NCBI RefSeq assembly: GCF_024648885.1
Contig: NZ_JANBBF010000014.1
Coordinates: 124,001 to 188,000 of the forward strand
Source of the DNA: Prauserella salsuginis
GTDB taxonomy: Bacteria; Actinomycetota; Actinomycetes; Mycobacteriales; Pseudonocardiaceae
DNA length: 64,000 bases
Reading direction: 5' to 3'
Part shown: piece after piece, positions 20,951 through 28,984 of the stretch
How the letters are laid out: the number at the start of each line of letters is the position of its first letter
How positions within the stretch are numbered: the first letter of the stretch is position 1
Program-made: the position numbers and the translations under genes
Notes under the pieces: generated by a model
What the model was told of the DNA's origin: nothing
Database searches by the model: none
What the model saw: the letters and a program-made list of their open reading frames with translations, nothing else

Positions 20951-21877
20951 CTACGACGCGCCGAGTGACTCACCGGTTTCGACCTGCCGCAGGTCGGCCC
21001 ATCCCGGATCGTCCTCCGATTCGCACGCTTCCCACCCCGGCGGCCAGCTGCGTCCCACTCCGGTCCTGGTCACCGCGCCGGCGAGATTCGCGGCGGTGTG
21101 CTCGCCGAACCGCACCGGCCCCTCGAAACGCGCGCCGCGGAACTGGCTTCCGTTCCGTCCGAAGTCCACGTTGCGGAAGTCCGCGTCATCGAGGAACCGT
21201 GCTTCGACGAAATCGGCCTTGGATCCGAATTCGGTTCCGCGGAACGTGGCGAGCTCCGTGAACACCGCCCCGCGACAGTTCAGCGAGCGGATCCGGCAGC
21301 GCGAGAAGTTGAACCACGGCAATCGCGCTCCGGAGAGGTCGAGATCGATGTCGTCCCAGAAGGCGTCCTCGACGTCGGGGCGCAGGTGCAACTGCAGGAT
21401 CCGCTGCACCGCGAAGCGGACCTGCCGTTCCTCGGCCGAATCGTCGAACGGCATGCGCAGATAGGCGCAGAGCACGTTGACGATCGTCTGGCGTTGCGGC
21501 CGGTGGTCGGCGGCCAGACGTTCCAGCGCGTACATGCCCGCCAGCCGGACCGCGGCGCTCTCGTGGCCGAGCTGTTCGGCCGCTTGGCCGTACAGCTCGG
21601 TGATGCGGCGTTCGGTGGCGTCGTGGTCACGCTGTTCGAGGTCGAGCTCGTTGGACCGCTGCCGCCGGGCGGCCAGCAGCAGCGCGGCTCCGCCGCCCGT
21701 CCCGATGACCAGACTCGATGCGGTACGCAGGGCGTCCAGTCTGGCGCGGTCCTCGGGCCGGCCACCGCCGAGCAGCGACAGCATCGTGGTGGCCGCGGCA
21801 GTGGCGACCAGCAACAGTCCGACGGCCCACAGTGCGATCGTCCGTGGCCGTAACGCTGTGCTCCGGTGATTCGACAC
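20951..21877 (-). CDS. pentapeptide-repeat membrane protein
   Basis: A 308-residue protein with two N-terminal transmembrane helices (ALWAVGLLLVATAAATTMLSLLG, about 15-37; ASSLVIGTGGGAALLLAA, about 53-70). A charged linker with the conserved LYGQAAEQLGHESAAVRLAGMYALERLA segment follows, and then roughly ten A(D/N)LXX-like pentapeptides (about 180-270: FNFSRCRIRSLNCRGAVF, ADFVEARFLDDADFRNVDFG). This architecture is common in actinobacteria; the membrane-bound form has no established role. It is divergent from the thiolase. Confidence 0.82.
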   Translation of the reverse strand: MSNHRSTALRPRTIALWAVGLLLVATAAATTMLSLLGGGRPEDRARLDALRTASSLVIGTGGGAALLLAARRQRSNELDLEQRDHDATERRITELYGQAAEQLGHESAAVRLAGMYALERLAADHRPQRQTIVNVLCAYLRMPFDDSAEERQVRFAVQRILQLHLRPDVEDAFWDDIDLDLSGARLPWFNFSRCRIRSLNCRGAVFTELATFRGTEFGSKADFVEARFLDDADFRNVDFGRNGSQFRGARFEGPVRFGEHTAANLAGAVTRTGVGRSWPPGWEACESEDDPGWADLRQVETGESLGAS

Positions 21878-21952
21878 GGCGTGATGATGACACCGAAGTG
21901 ATGCGTTGCGCCCGCCACTGGCCAGGGCGCGAACCGACAGGCAGGATGTACG

Positions 21953-21966
21953 TAAGCATCCGCTTA
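21953..21966. promoter_or_regulatory. short palindrome upstream of the thiolase gene
   Basis: TAAGC-ATCC-GCTTA lies 25 bases before the thiolase start codon. The arms are only 5 bases, but the position and the form suit a TetR-type regulator of fatty-acid genes. Confidence 0.35.
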
Positions 21967-21990
21967 GGTTGATCCGAAGGAGTGTCCACC

Positions 21991-23211
21991 ATGCCCGAAG
22001 CCGTGATCGTGTCCGCAGCCCGTTCGCCCATCGGCAGGGCGGGCAAAGGCTCGCTGGTGGACAAACGTCCCGACGATCTCGCCGCGGAGATGGTGCGCGC
22101 CGCCCTCGACAAGGTGCCCCAGCTCGACCCGGCCGAGATCGACGACCTGATGCTCGGCTGCGGCCTGCCCGGCGGCGAGTCCGGATTCAACATGGGCCGC
22201 GTCGTGGCGACCCTGCTCGGCTACGACCACCTGCCCGGCTGCACCATCACCCGCTACTGCTCCTCCAGCCTGCAGACCACACGCATGGCCCTGCACGCGA
22301 TCAAGGCGGGCGAGGGCGACGTGTTCATCTCCGCAGGTGTCGAGGCCGTGTCCCGATTCGCCAAGGGCAACTCCGACTCGCTGCCCGACACACACAACCC
22401 GCTGTTCGCCGACGCCGAGGCCCGCACCGCCGCCACGGCCGAGAAGGAGACCGACAGCTGGACCGACCCGCGTTCCAACGGCCAGCTGCCCGACGTCTAC
22501 ATCGCCATGGGCCAGACCGCCGAGAACCTCGCACGACTCAAGGGCATCTCGCGCGAGGAGATGGACGAGTTCGGCGTGCGGTCGCAGAACCTCGCCGAGA
22601 AGGCCATCGCCGACGGCTTCTGGGCCAAGGACATCACCCCCGTGACCCTGCCCGACGGCACGGTCGTCGAGAAGGACGACGGCCCCCGCGCCGGCGTGAC
22701 GATCGAAGGCGTGGCGGGCCTCAAGCCGGTGTTCCGCCCCGACGGCCGGATCACCGCAGCCAACGCCTGCCCGCTCAACGACGGCGCCGCCGCGCTGGTG
22801 ATCATGAGCGACACCAAGGCCAAGCAGCTCGGCCTCACCCCGATCGCCCGCATCGTGTCCACCGGCGTGTCCGGACTCTCGCCCGAGATCATGGGCTACG
22901 GCCCCGTCGAGGCCTCGAAGCAGGCACTGTCCCGCGCCGGCATGTCCGTCGGCGACATGGACCTGGTCGAGATCAACGAAGCCTTCGCCGCCCAGGTCAT
23001 CCCCTCCTACCGAGACCTGGGCATCGACCTCGACAAGGTCAACGTCAACGGCGGTGCCATCGCCGTCGGCCACCCCTTCGGCATGACCGGCGCCCGCATC
23101 ACCTCGACGCTGATCAACTCGCTGCAGCACCACGACAAGCAGTTCGGCCTCGAAACCATGTGCGTCGGCGGCGGTCAAGGCATGGCCATGGTCCTCGAAC
23201 GCCTCAGCTGA
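21991..23211 (+). CDS. acetyl-CoA acyltransferase (thiolase)
   Basis: A 406-residue thiolase. The nucleophilic cysteine is C90 in RYCSSSLQT, the [10 protein letters not shown] His motif lies near 355, and the acid/base Cys is in CVGGGQG near 392; NEAFAAQ is also present. AAGGAG is 8 bases before ATG 21991; GTG 21982 in frame is too close to it. Similar proteins are annotated acetyl-CoA C-acetyltransferase in beta-oxidation or ketone-body routes. No other fatty-acid gene is adjacent. Direction (condensing or degradative) cannot be read from sequence. Confidence 0.92.
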   Translation: MPEAVIVSAARSPIGRAGKGSLVDKRPDDLAAEMVRAALDKVPQLDPAEIDDLMLGCGLPGGESGFNMGRVVATLLGYDHLPGCTITRYCSSSLQTTRMALHAIKAGEGDVFISAGVEAVSRFAKGNSDSLPDTHNPLFADAEARTAATAEKETDSWTDPRSNGQLPDVYIAMGQTAENLARLKGISREEMDEFGVRSQNLAEKAIADGFWAKDITPVTLPDGTVVEKDDGPRAGVTIEGVAGLKPVFRPDGRITAANACPLNDGAAALVIMSDTKAKQLGLTPIARIVSTGVSGLSPEIMGYGPVEASKQALSRAGMSVGDMDLVEINEAFAAQVIPSYRDLGIDLDKVNVNGGAIAVGHPFGMTGARITSTLINSLQHHDKQFGLETMCVGGGQGMAMVLERLS

Positions 23212-23411
23212 AACGAAGGCAAGGTTTGCTGCCGGACTTGCGTAGCGGTGCAGGTGGCAGAACCTCAGCGCGCCACCGGCTCCGGGATCACCGACTCATG
23301 AATGTCCAGTTCACCACGTCGGGGCTGTCCTTGCCGGGGGCGTGCTGGGAACCTGCGGCGGCGCGAGGGGACGGCCGGGCCGAAAGCGACTTCGTCACTT
23401 CCCCATGAGTC

Positions 23412-23456
23412 CTGCTCCCGCATGCATGTTGCGCGGCAGCGTGCATGCGGGTGCAG
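23412..23456. terminator. long inverted repeat between thiolase and DUF3870 genes
   Basis: CTGCTCCCGCATGCA (23412-23426) pairs with TGCATGCGGGTGCAG (23442-23456) with a single mismatch around a 15-base loop. It lies 200 bases after the thiolase stop in a 323-base stretch (23212-23534) with no convincing gene, so it may be a distal terminator or a dispersed palindromic element. Confidence 0.5.
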
Positions 23457-23522
23457 GTGACGGTTGAGTAACGTCTGCCGGTGAGCTCCTGCGAGGACTA
23501 CCGGGAGACGGTGGCCCTGTCC

Positions 23523-23534
23523 TAATGTCTCGCC
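23523..23534 (+). promoter_or_regulatory. -10-like box for a leaderless DUF3870 transcript
   Basis: TAATGT at 23523-23528 ends 6 bases before ATG 23535, and there is no Shine-Dalgarno sequence. This spacing is that of leaderless actinobacterial transcripts. No clear -35 box is visible. Confidence 0.4.
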
Positions 23535-23855
23535 ATGTCCACGTCGGTCTTCGTCACGGGCGAGGCCAAAGCACCCTCGAACAACCCGATCACCAACCAG
23601 TACGGGTTGTTCTTCATCGCCTTCGAGATCGACCCGGACACACACCGAATCCTTGATGCCGAGTGCTCGGCGACGTTGGCCCTGACGAACCGGTTCGTCA
23701 AAGGCTTGTTCGTTCGAGAGTGCATCACGGAGGAAGGTCTTCTTACGGAGCGCATCTCCGCGCGCTATCACGGTTCGTCGCAGCGAGCCTTGATCGCGGC
23801 ACTGCACCACGCCGCGACCAAGTACCGCAGCGCGGTCGGTCTCACCGCCGGCTGA
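23535..23855 (+). CDS. DUF3870 domain protein
   Basis: A 106-residue cytoplasmic protein that is DUF3870 along its whole length: VFVTGEAKAPSNNPIT at the start, IDPDTHRILDAECSATLALTNRFV in the middle, and the ISARYHGSSQRALIAAL stretch at the end. Family members often lie beside racemases, epimerases or amino-acid carriers, as here (DUF819 permease and epimerase downstream), but no activity is established. The start is ATG 23535 with no ribosome site. A strong intrinsic terminator follows 50 bases after the stop. Confidence 0.82.
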   Translation: MSTSVFVTGEAKAPSNNPITNQYGLFFIAFEIDPDTHRILDAECSATLALTNRFVKGLFVRECITEEGLLTERISARYHGSSQRALIAALHHAATKYRSAVGLTAG

Positions 23856-23904
23856 CGTCTCCGTAAGACCCAGCGATTGCCTGGCCCCTGATCGGGCCGG
23901 ACCC

Positions 23905-23959
23905 AGTCGGAAACACGCACCCGACCACCTCGGTCGGGCGTGTGTTTCCGACTTTTTTT
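23905..23959 (+). terminator. intrinsic terminator/attenuator before the DUF819 operon
   Basis: Arms of 22 bases (23905-23926 and 23932-23953) pair with one mismatch and one G-T around a 5-base loop, and seven Ts follow directly (23953-23959). The ATG of the DUF819 gene lies only 36 bases later. It either ends the DUF3870 transcript or controls read-through into the downstream operon. Confidence 0.85.
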
Positions 23960-23994
23960 GCGTGTAAGGAAGAAAGGACGGCGGCGACGCGAAC

Positions 23995-25140
23995 ATGATT
24001 ACGGACGGGTTCCTCTATCTCGGTGTGCTACTGGGGTTGGCCGCGGTCATCGTCTACGTCACCCAACGCAGGCAGTACCGGTTCCTCAAGTACGTACCCG
24101 GCTTCGTGCTGCTCTACCTCGGAGCGGCGCTGCTGAACACGGTGGGCGTGTTCGGCGAGTCCGATTCGGTCGACGCGACCGGCGACGCGGTGAAGGACGC
24201 GCTGCTGCCGGCGATGATCCTGCTGCTGCTGTTCAAATGCGACATCCGCAAGATCATCAAGCTCGGTCCGAAACTCCTGCTGACGTTCGTGATCTCGGCG
24301 CTCAGCATCGCGGTCGGATTCGTCATCGCGTTCCTGATCTTCCAGGCGACGCTGGAAGGCGAGGCGTACAAGGCACTCGGTGCGCTCGCCGCGTCGTGGA
24401 CCGGTGGTTCGGCGAACCTGGTCGCGGTGCAGTCCATCGTGGACGCACCGGAGACGCTGATCGGCTACGTGCTCATCGTCGACACGGTGCTCTACTCACT
24501 GTGGCTGCTGGTGATGTTCAGTTCCGTGGGCGTCGCCGACCGGTTCAACCAGTGGGCCAAGGCGAAGGCGATCAACTTCGACGGACACGCGGCCGACGAG
24601 CAGGAACGGTCGATCGACCTGACGTCACTGATGACGTTGATCGGCTTCAGTCTGCTCGTGTCCGCGCTCGCGACCTGGGTCGGCGGTCTGCTTCCGGAGC
24701 TCGGCGACGTCGTCACCGGCACCACGTGGACGATCCTCATCGTCAGCGTGCTCGGCCTCGTCATCGCCTCGACCCGGTTCGGCAGGACGGCCGGCTCGTC
24801 CGAGCTCGCGATGGTGATGCTGTACGTGATCATCGGCATCATCGCCTCCGGCTCCGACTTCTCGTCGCTGGCAGAGGCGCCGCTGTACCTGCTGATCGGC
24901 GTGATCGCACTGATCGTGCACGCGACTGTCATGGTCGTCTACGCCAAGCTCACGAAGTCCGAACTGGCGAGCCTGGCGGTGGCCAGCACGGCCAACCTCG
25001 GCGGCATGGCCTCCGCGCCGGTCGTGGCCAGTGCCTTCCACCGGCAGATGGTCCCGGTGGGTGTGCTCTTCGCTCTGATCGGCGCGTTCTCGGGCACGTT
25101 CGTCGGCCTGGCGACGGTGAACGTGCTGGGGGTGATCTGA
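23995..25140 (+). CDS. DUF819 family permease
   Basis: A 381-residue polytopic membrane protein with about ten hydrophobic segments. DUF819 landmarks include the early LLLLFKCDIRKIIKLGPKLL loop, AASWTGGSANLVAVQ (about 133-147), a re-entrant-type substrate region, and a matching second-half STANLGGMASAPVVASAFH (about 333-351). The two related GG-N/A segments suggest an inverted-repeat carrier. It is translated just ahead of a dipeptide epimerase (GTG one base after the TGA), so I infer that it carries a peptidoglycan-derived peptide or dipeptide. No strong ribosome site precedes ATG 23995. Bacillus YjcL is a family member of unknown substrate. Confidence 0.85.
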   Translation: MITDGFLYLGVLLGLAAVIVYVTQRRQYRFLKYVPGFVLLYLGAALLNTVGVFGESDSVDATGDAVKDALLPAMILLLLFKCDIRKIIKLGPKLLLTFVISALSIAVGFVIAFLIFQATLEGEAYKALGALAASWTGGSANLVAVQSIVDAPETLIGYVLIVDTVLYSLWLLVMFSSVGVADRFNQWAKAKAINFDGHAADEQERSIDLTSLMTLIGFSLLVSALATWVGGLLPELGDVVTGTTWTILIVSVLGLVIASTRFGRTAGSSELAMVMLYVIIGIIASGSDFSSLAEAPLYLLIGVIALIVHATVMVVYAKLTKSELASLAVASTANLGGMASAPVVASAFHRQMVPVGVLFALIGAFSGTFVGLATVNVLGVI

Positions 25141-25141
25141 G

Positions 25142-26236
25142 GTGCTGCCCGCTGTCGCGGCCCTGCGGGCGCGGCCCTATTCGGCGCCGCTGACGCGCCC
25201 GTTCATCACGGCTCGTCGACGTGTCGACACGATGCTCGGCGTGCTCGTGGAGATCGAGCTGGCCGACGGGACCGTCGGCCATGGCTCGGCGGGCCAGTCC
25301 CTCGGCGTCACGGGCGAGTCCGTCGATTCGGTACTGGCGGTGTTGAACGGGCCGGTGAAACAGGCCCTGACCGAACGGGCCAGCACCGGACGGCGTGAGG
25401 TCGCGGCGGGCATCGCCGGGTCCTGCGTCGGGAACTTCGCGGCCAAGGCGGCGGCCGACGTGGCGTTGCACGATGCGTGGGCCCGAACGCTCGGCGTGCC
25501 GCTGGCCGAGGCCCTCGGTGGGGACACCGCCACGGTACTGCGCACCGACATGACGGTCAGCCTCGACACTCCGCAGCGCATGGCCGACGCCGCCGTCGAA
25601 GCGGTCGGCGACGGCTTCGACGTGCTGAAGATCAAGCTCGGCAACGACTGGCGCGCCGACCTGGACCGGCTCCGCGCGGTCCGGGAGGCCGCGCCGGACG
25701 TGCGGTTCCGCCTCGACGCCAACCAGGGCTGGGACGTGAAATCGGCGATCCGCGTGATCAGGGCCATCGAGGATGCCGGGATCCCCCTCGAGCTGGTCGA
25801 GCAGCCGGTCGCCAGCCGCGATCTGGCGGGCATGGCCGCGGTGACGGCCGCGGTCGACGTGCCGGTCATGGCGGACGAATCGGTGTCCTCGCCGCACAGC
25901 GCGCTGGAGATCGTGCAGCGGCGGGCGGCCGACCTGCTGAACATCAAGCTGGCCAAGTGCGGCGGGATCGACGAGGCACTCGCCATCGCCGACATCGCAC
26001 GCGCAGCCGGGATCGAATGCATGGTCGGCGCGATGATGGAGCCGAGGATCTCCATCGCGGCGGCCGCCCACCTCGCAGCCGCCCATCCCGCGGTCACCCT
26101 CGTCGACCTCGATTCGGCCGAGTGGATCGACGACCCCGACCTCAGCGGCGGTTACACCCTGCGCGGCAGCGAGATGCATCTCCATCCCGGTCCGGGAATC
26201 GGTTTCGCTCCATGGGTGAAAGGAGAACAGGAATGA
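25142..26236 (+). CDS. dipeptide epimerase (L-Ala-D/L-Glu type)
   Basis: A 364-residue enolase-superfamily enzyme of the muconate-lactonising subgroup. It would epimerise L-Ala-D-Glu to L-Ala-L-Glu. The two acid/base lysines are seen: KIK (K163/K165) and K269 in NIKLAKCGG. Metal ligands are D192 (RLDANQGW), E220 (ELVEQP) and D245 (MADES). The C-terminal ECMVGAMMEPRISIAA is typical of dipeptide epimerases. GTG 25142 is one base from the DUF819 stop, and the stop overlaps the next gene (ATGA). Exact dipeptide specificity is not certain. Confidence 0.9.
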   Translation: MLPAVAALRARPYSAPLTRPFITARRRVDTMLGVLVEIELADGTVGHGSAGQSLGVTGESVDSVLAVLNGPVKQALTERASTGRREVAAGIAGSCVGNFAAKAAADVALHDAWARTLGVPLAEALGGDTATVLRTDMTVSLDTPQRMADAAVEAVGDGFDVLKIKLGNDWRADLDRLRAVREAAPDVRFRLDANQGWDVKSAIRVIRAIEDAGIPLELVEQPVASRDLAGMAAVTAAVDVPVMADESVSSPHSALEIVQRRAADLLNIKLAKCGGIDEALAIADIARAAGIECMVGAMMEPRISIAAAAHLAAAHPAVTLVDLDSAEWIDDPDLSGGYTLRGSEMHLHPGPGIGFAPWVKGEQE

Positions 26237-27264
26237 ACCTCCGCAGAACGACGGTCGCACTGCTGGTCACGGGGCTGGTCGGCGCGAGCGCCGGCACAGC
26301 GGCAGCCACGCCGCACGGGGCTGCACACGGACACGGCATCGAAGCGGGTGACCACGCCTTCGTCGACGTGACCACCGCGACCCTGTGGGTCGAGCCGGGG
26401 CTGGACCGGCCGGTCGACGCACCGTCGCTGACCAACCCGGTCGACCTGGACCAGTGGAACCGGAACATGGCCGACACCGAGACGCGGCGCTGGCTCACCG
26501 GCAAACTCGAGACGCAAGCCGTGCTCGGTTCCGGGGTCGAGGTCACCGAGGTCGACGGCGACTGGGCCCACGTCGTGGTCGAGGGACAGGACACCCCGCG
26601 TGACGACCGCGGCTACCCCGGCTGGATGCCCGTCGACCAGCTCGTCGAGAACGACAAGTTCGACGCCCTGGTCGACACCCGTCCGTGGGCGCAGGTGACC
26701 GGCGACAAGACATGGCTGACGGGCACCCCCGCCGGCGCGCAGCCGCTGTCGGAGATCAGCTTCAACACGCGACTTCCCGTGCTCGCCGAGACCCCGCAAG
26801 CGGTGCGGGTCGCTCTGCCGGACGGTTCGCGCGCGTGGCTCGAGCAGGACGCGGTCGACGTGCACGACCAGGGCGAGCAGCCCGCCGCGCCGACCGGTGA
26901 GGACCTGGTCGCCACCGGGAAGCAGTTCCTGGGCCTGCGCTACCTGTGGGCGGGTGTGTCCGCGTACGGGTTCGACTGTTCGGGCTTCACCTACAGCGTC
27001 CACCGGGCACACGGCGTGTCGATCCCGCGGGACTCGTCGGCGCAGGCCGAGTACGGCCAGGACGTCGCCGTCGAGGATCTGCAGCCCGGTGACCTGTTGT
27101 TCTTCGCCCAGCCCGGCGGAGTCGGCCGCGTGCACCACGTGGGCATGTACATCGGGGAAGGGAAGATGATCCACGCGCCCAACGCGTCCGAGTCGGTGTC
27201 GATCGTCGACTGGCAGGAATGGGACACCGACGACGAGTTCTCCGGCGCCAAGCGCATGATCTGA
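26233..27264 (+). CDS. secreted NlpC/P60 gamma-D-glutamyl peptidase, YkfC-like
   Basis: A 343-residue exported protein. Signal peptide 1-26 (LRRTTVALLVTGLVGASAGTAAA). Two SH3b-like regions follow (about 40-140 and 145-212, with WMPVDQLV and TWLTGTPAG), then the NlpC/P60 domain (about 222-343) with C249 (YGFDCSGF), H301/H302 (RVHHVGMYIG) and H314 (MIHAPN). The SH3b-SH3b-NlpC/P60 order is that of YkfC, which releases L-Ala-gamma-D-Glu from stem peptides. The ATGA overlap with the epimerase gene supports one pathway: cleave outside, import, epimerise. A terminator follows. Confidence 0.9.
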   Translation: MNLRRTTVALLVTGLVGASAGTAAATPHGAAHGHGIEAGDHAFVDVTTATLWVEPGLDRPVDAPSLTNPVDLDQWNRNMADTETRRWLTGKLETQAVLGSGVEVTEVDGDWAHVVVEGQDTPRDDRGYPGWMPVDQLVENDKFDALVDTRPWAQVTGDKTWLTGTPAGAQPLSEISFNTRLPVLAETPQAVRVALPDGSRAWLEQDAVDVHDQGEQPAAPTGEDLVATGKQFLGLRYLWAGVSAYGFDCSGFTYSVHRAHGVSIPRDSSAQAEYGQDVAVEDLQPGDLLFFAQPGGVGRVHHVGMYIGEGKMIHAPNASESVSIVDWQEWDTDDEFSGAKRMI

Positions 27265-27315
27265 GCGGCTCTGCGTAGCTGACGCAGCGGCGCAACTCGA
27301 GCGGCGCCGACGAAG

Positions 27316-27357
27316 AGCGGCCCCCTGGTGGCGTGACCGTCACCAGGGGGCCGCTTT
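27316..27357 (+). terminator. terminator of the DUF819-epimerase-NlpC operon
   Basis: AGCGGCCCCCTGGTG and CACCAGGGGGCCGCT are perfect 15-base arms around a 10-base loop, followed by TTT. It lies about 50 bases after the stop. Confidence 0.85.
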
Positions 27358-27725
27358 CCGTAGCGGGCAGGGCTTCGTCGCGAGCCGCTTTTCGTCGCGG
27401 GCAGGGCTGCGCGGCCGGCTCGCCCGAGGCGCACTCGCCACGGGCAGGGGGCTTCGCGGGCAGGGCTTCACGGCCGGCTCTCCCCTTCACAGCCGGCTCC
27501 GCAGGGGCGCGCTCGCCGCGAGCCGGGTCTTTGCCGAGCGGGCTCCGGCTCGGGGCCGGGTGCGCCGGGGCCGGGCTCGTCGGAAGCACCGGAACCCGTG
27601 GGCGCTCACTCGACCGGATGCCTACCTTCGTCGGCGGACATCCGGGTGGTGTTGTACGGCACTCGCCGAGCCGGACCGGACCGCGCCAGGGCCCGCGACC
27701 TCCCCGGTACACCCCCTGAACGACA
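27358..27725. repeat. GC-rich non-coding stretch with degenerate repeats
   Basis: The 368 bases between two terminators hold imperfect copies of GCGGGCAGGGCTTC and CGGCCGGCTC (27361-27500). An open frame at 27333-27719 encodes only low-complexity Gly/Arg/Ser sequence with no ribosome site, so I do not call a gene. Confidence 0.5.
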
Positions 27726-27758
27726 GCAGTCGCCCGGCCGATTCGGCCGGGCGACTGC
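27726..27758 (-). terminator. terminator of the BI-1 gene
   Basis: GCAGTCGCCCGGCCG and CGGCCGGGCGACTGC are perfect 15-base arms around ATT, 24 bases beyond the stop of the minus-strand BI-1 gene. Confidence 0.8.
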
Positions 27759-27782
27759 CGCAGGAGGGAGACGTGGCGGGAG

Positions 27783-28601
27783 CTATTCGCTCTGCAGGTA
27801 GGTCAGCAGGCGCAGGATCTCCAGGTACAGCCAGACCAGCGTCGTCATCAGGCCGAAGGCCACGTACCAGGCGAACTTGGCGGGAACGCCCTGGCGGATC
27901 GCCTGGTCGGCCATGTCGAAGTCCAGCAGGAAGCTGAACGCGGCCACGCCGATGCAGACGATGCTGAAGATGATCGCCATGGTGCTGCCGTCGCGCAGGC
28001 CGACGTTGACGCCGAACAGGCTCATCACGAGGTTGAACAGCATCAGGACGGCGACACCGCCGATGGCGCCGATCATCCACTTGCGGAACTTCGGCGTGAC
28101 CTTCACGGCGCCGGTCTTGTAGACGACCAGCATCACGACGAAGACCGCGGCGGTGCCGACGACGGCCTGCAGGGCGACGCCCTGAACGATCATTTCGAAC
28201 ACGCCGCTGATCGCACCGAGGAACACACCCTCGGCCGCCGAGTAGGCGAGCGTCATCGGCGCGCTGACCATCTGCTTGAAGATGATCACCAGGGCCAGGA
28301 TCAGGCCGACGATCATGCCGCCGATCATGGCGCCGGTGACGGCACCCATCGAGCCGGCCGCGATCTGCCCCTGGGCCCAGATCGCAGTGATGATGCCGAT
28401 GAGCAGCGTCACGCCGAGGCTGGCGCCGGTCTTCATGACGACGTCGTCGACCGTCATCGGGCGGTCGGCCTCGCCCGAGGGGGCCTGTGGGGTTCCGTAG
28501 CCGGGGACGCCGCCCTGGGGCTGCTGGAAACCCGCGTACGACGCCTGACCGGCCGCGCCCTGCGGCAGGTTGCGGAAGGCGGGGTTGCTTGAGGTTCGCA
28601 C
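27783..28601 (-). CDS. Bax inhibitor-1/YccA family membrane protein
   Basis: A 272-residue protein with a Gln/Gly/Pro-rich cytoplasmic N-terminus (1-48) and seven transmembrane helices (about 55-270). MTVDDVVMKTGASLGVTLL opens the membrane part, AYSAAEGVFLGAISGVFE and the late LDFDMADQAIRQG carry the acidic residues of the proposed pH-sensing site (Asp pair). GTG 28601 was chosen: AGGAGG lies 4 bases upstream; a longer frame to 28754 has no support. Bacterial homologues (YetJ) are pH-dependent calcium leak channels. It is divergent from the sortase-substrate gene. Confidence 0.88.
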   Translation of the reverse strand: MRTSSNPAFRNLPQGAAGQASYAGFQQPQGGVPGYGTPQAPSGEADRPMTVDDVVMKTGASLGVTLLIGIITAIWAQGQIAAGSMGAVTGAMIGGMIVGLILALVIIFKQMVSAPMTLAYSAAEGVFLGAISGVFEMIVQGVALQAVVGTAAVFVVMLVVYKTGAVKVTPKFRKWMIGAIGGVAVLMLFNLVMSLFGVNVGLRDGSTMAIIFSIVCIGVAAFSFLLDFDMADQAIRQGVPAKFAWYVAFGLMTTLVWLYLEILRLLTYLQSE

Positions 28602-28667
28602 TGATCCTCCTGGATCTACTGGCCTTGCACCGGTACAACGACCGGGCTCGCCGGCCGGTTCCCGTAG

Positions 28668-28688
28668 GTCGGTAAAACCGACTTTACC
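28668..28688. promoter_or_regulatory. overlapping palindromes upstream of the BI-1 gene
   Basis: GTCGGT-AAA-ACCGAC (28668-28682) and GGTAAA-N6-TTTACC (28671-28688) overlap. They lie 67-87 bases upstream of the BI-1 GTG in the 383-base divergent region and could be two states of one operator. Confidence 0.4.
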
Positions 28689-28832
28689 CACGATCCCCGG
28701 GAAGGGTGGTAGGGACGTGGGGAACATCGTGTACTGCGATCCAAGCAGGTCCACTCAAGTGGCCGATTGCCGGTTGCGCAGCGGGCAGCGAGTATCACGA
28801 GCCGTATCCGACCGATTACCGAACGCGTGCCC

Positions 28833-28883
28833 GCTGTACCGCCCGAGTAGCTGTACCGCGCGAGTAGCTGTACCAACCGAGCA
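28833..28883. repeat. 17-bp tandem repeat, three copies
   Basis: GCTGTACCGCCCGAGTA (28833-28849), GCTGTACCGCGCGAGTA (28850-28866) and GCTGTACCAACCGAGCA (28867-28883) lie head to tail 100 bases upstream of the surface-protein gene. The first two differ at one base. Confidence 0.85.
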
Positions 28884-28984
28884 GTCGACCGGGGTCACCT
28901 CGACGAGCCCCGACCGGGACGCTCGGCCGCCTCTGGGGGTGTGGTGCACGGCGGGGCGCCTTTGTGACCTTAGGGGGACTTCTC

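Noticed and set aside
23265-23996. 243-residue minus-strand frame over the DUF3870 gene
   Set aside because: It crosses the long inverted repeat and the T-tract terminator, and the DUF3870 match on the other strand is clear.
27333-27719. 128-residue plus-strand frame in the gap after the NlpC/P60 gene
   Set aside because: Begins inside a terminator stem, has no ribosome site and encodes low-complexity repeats.
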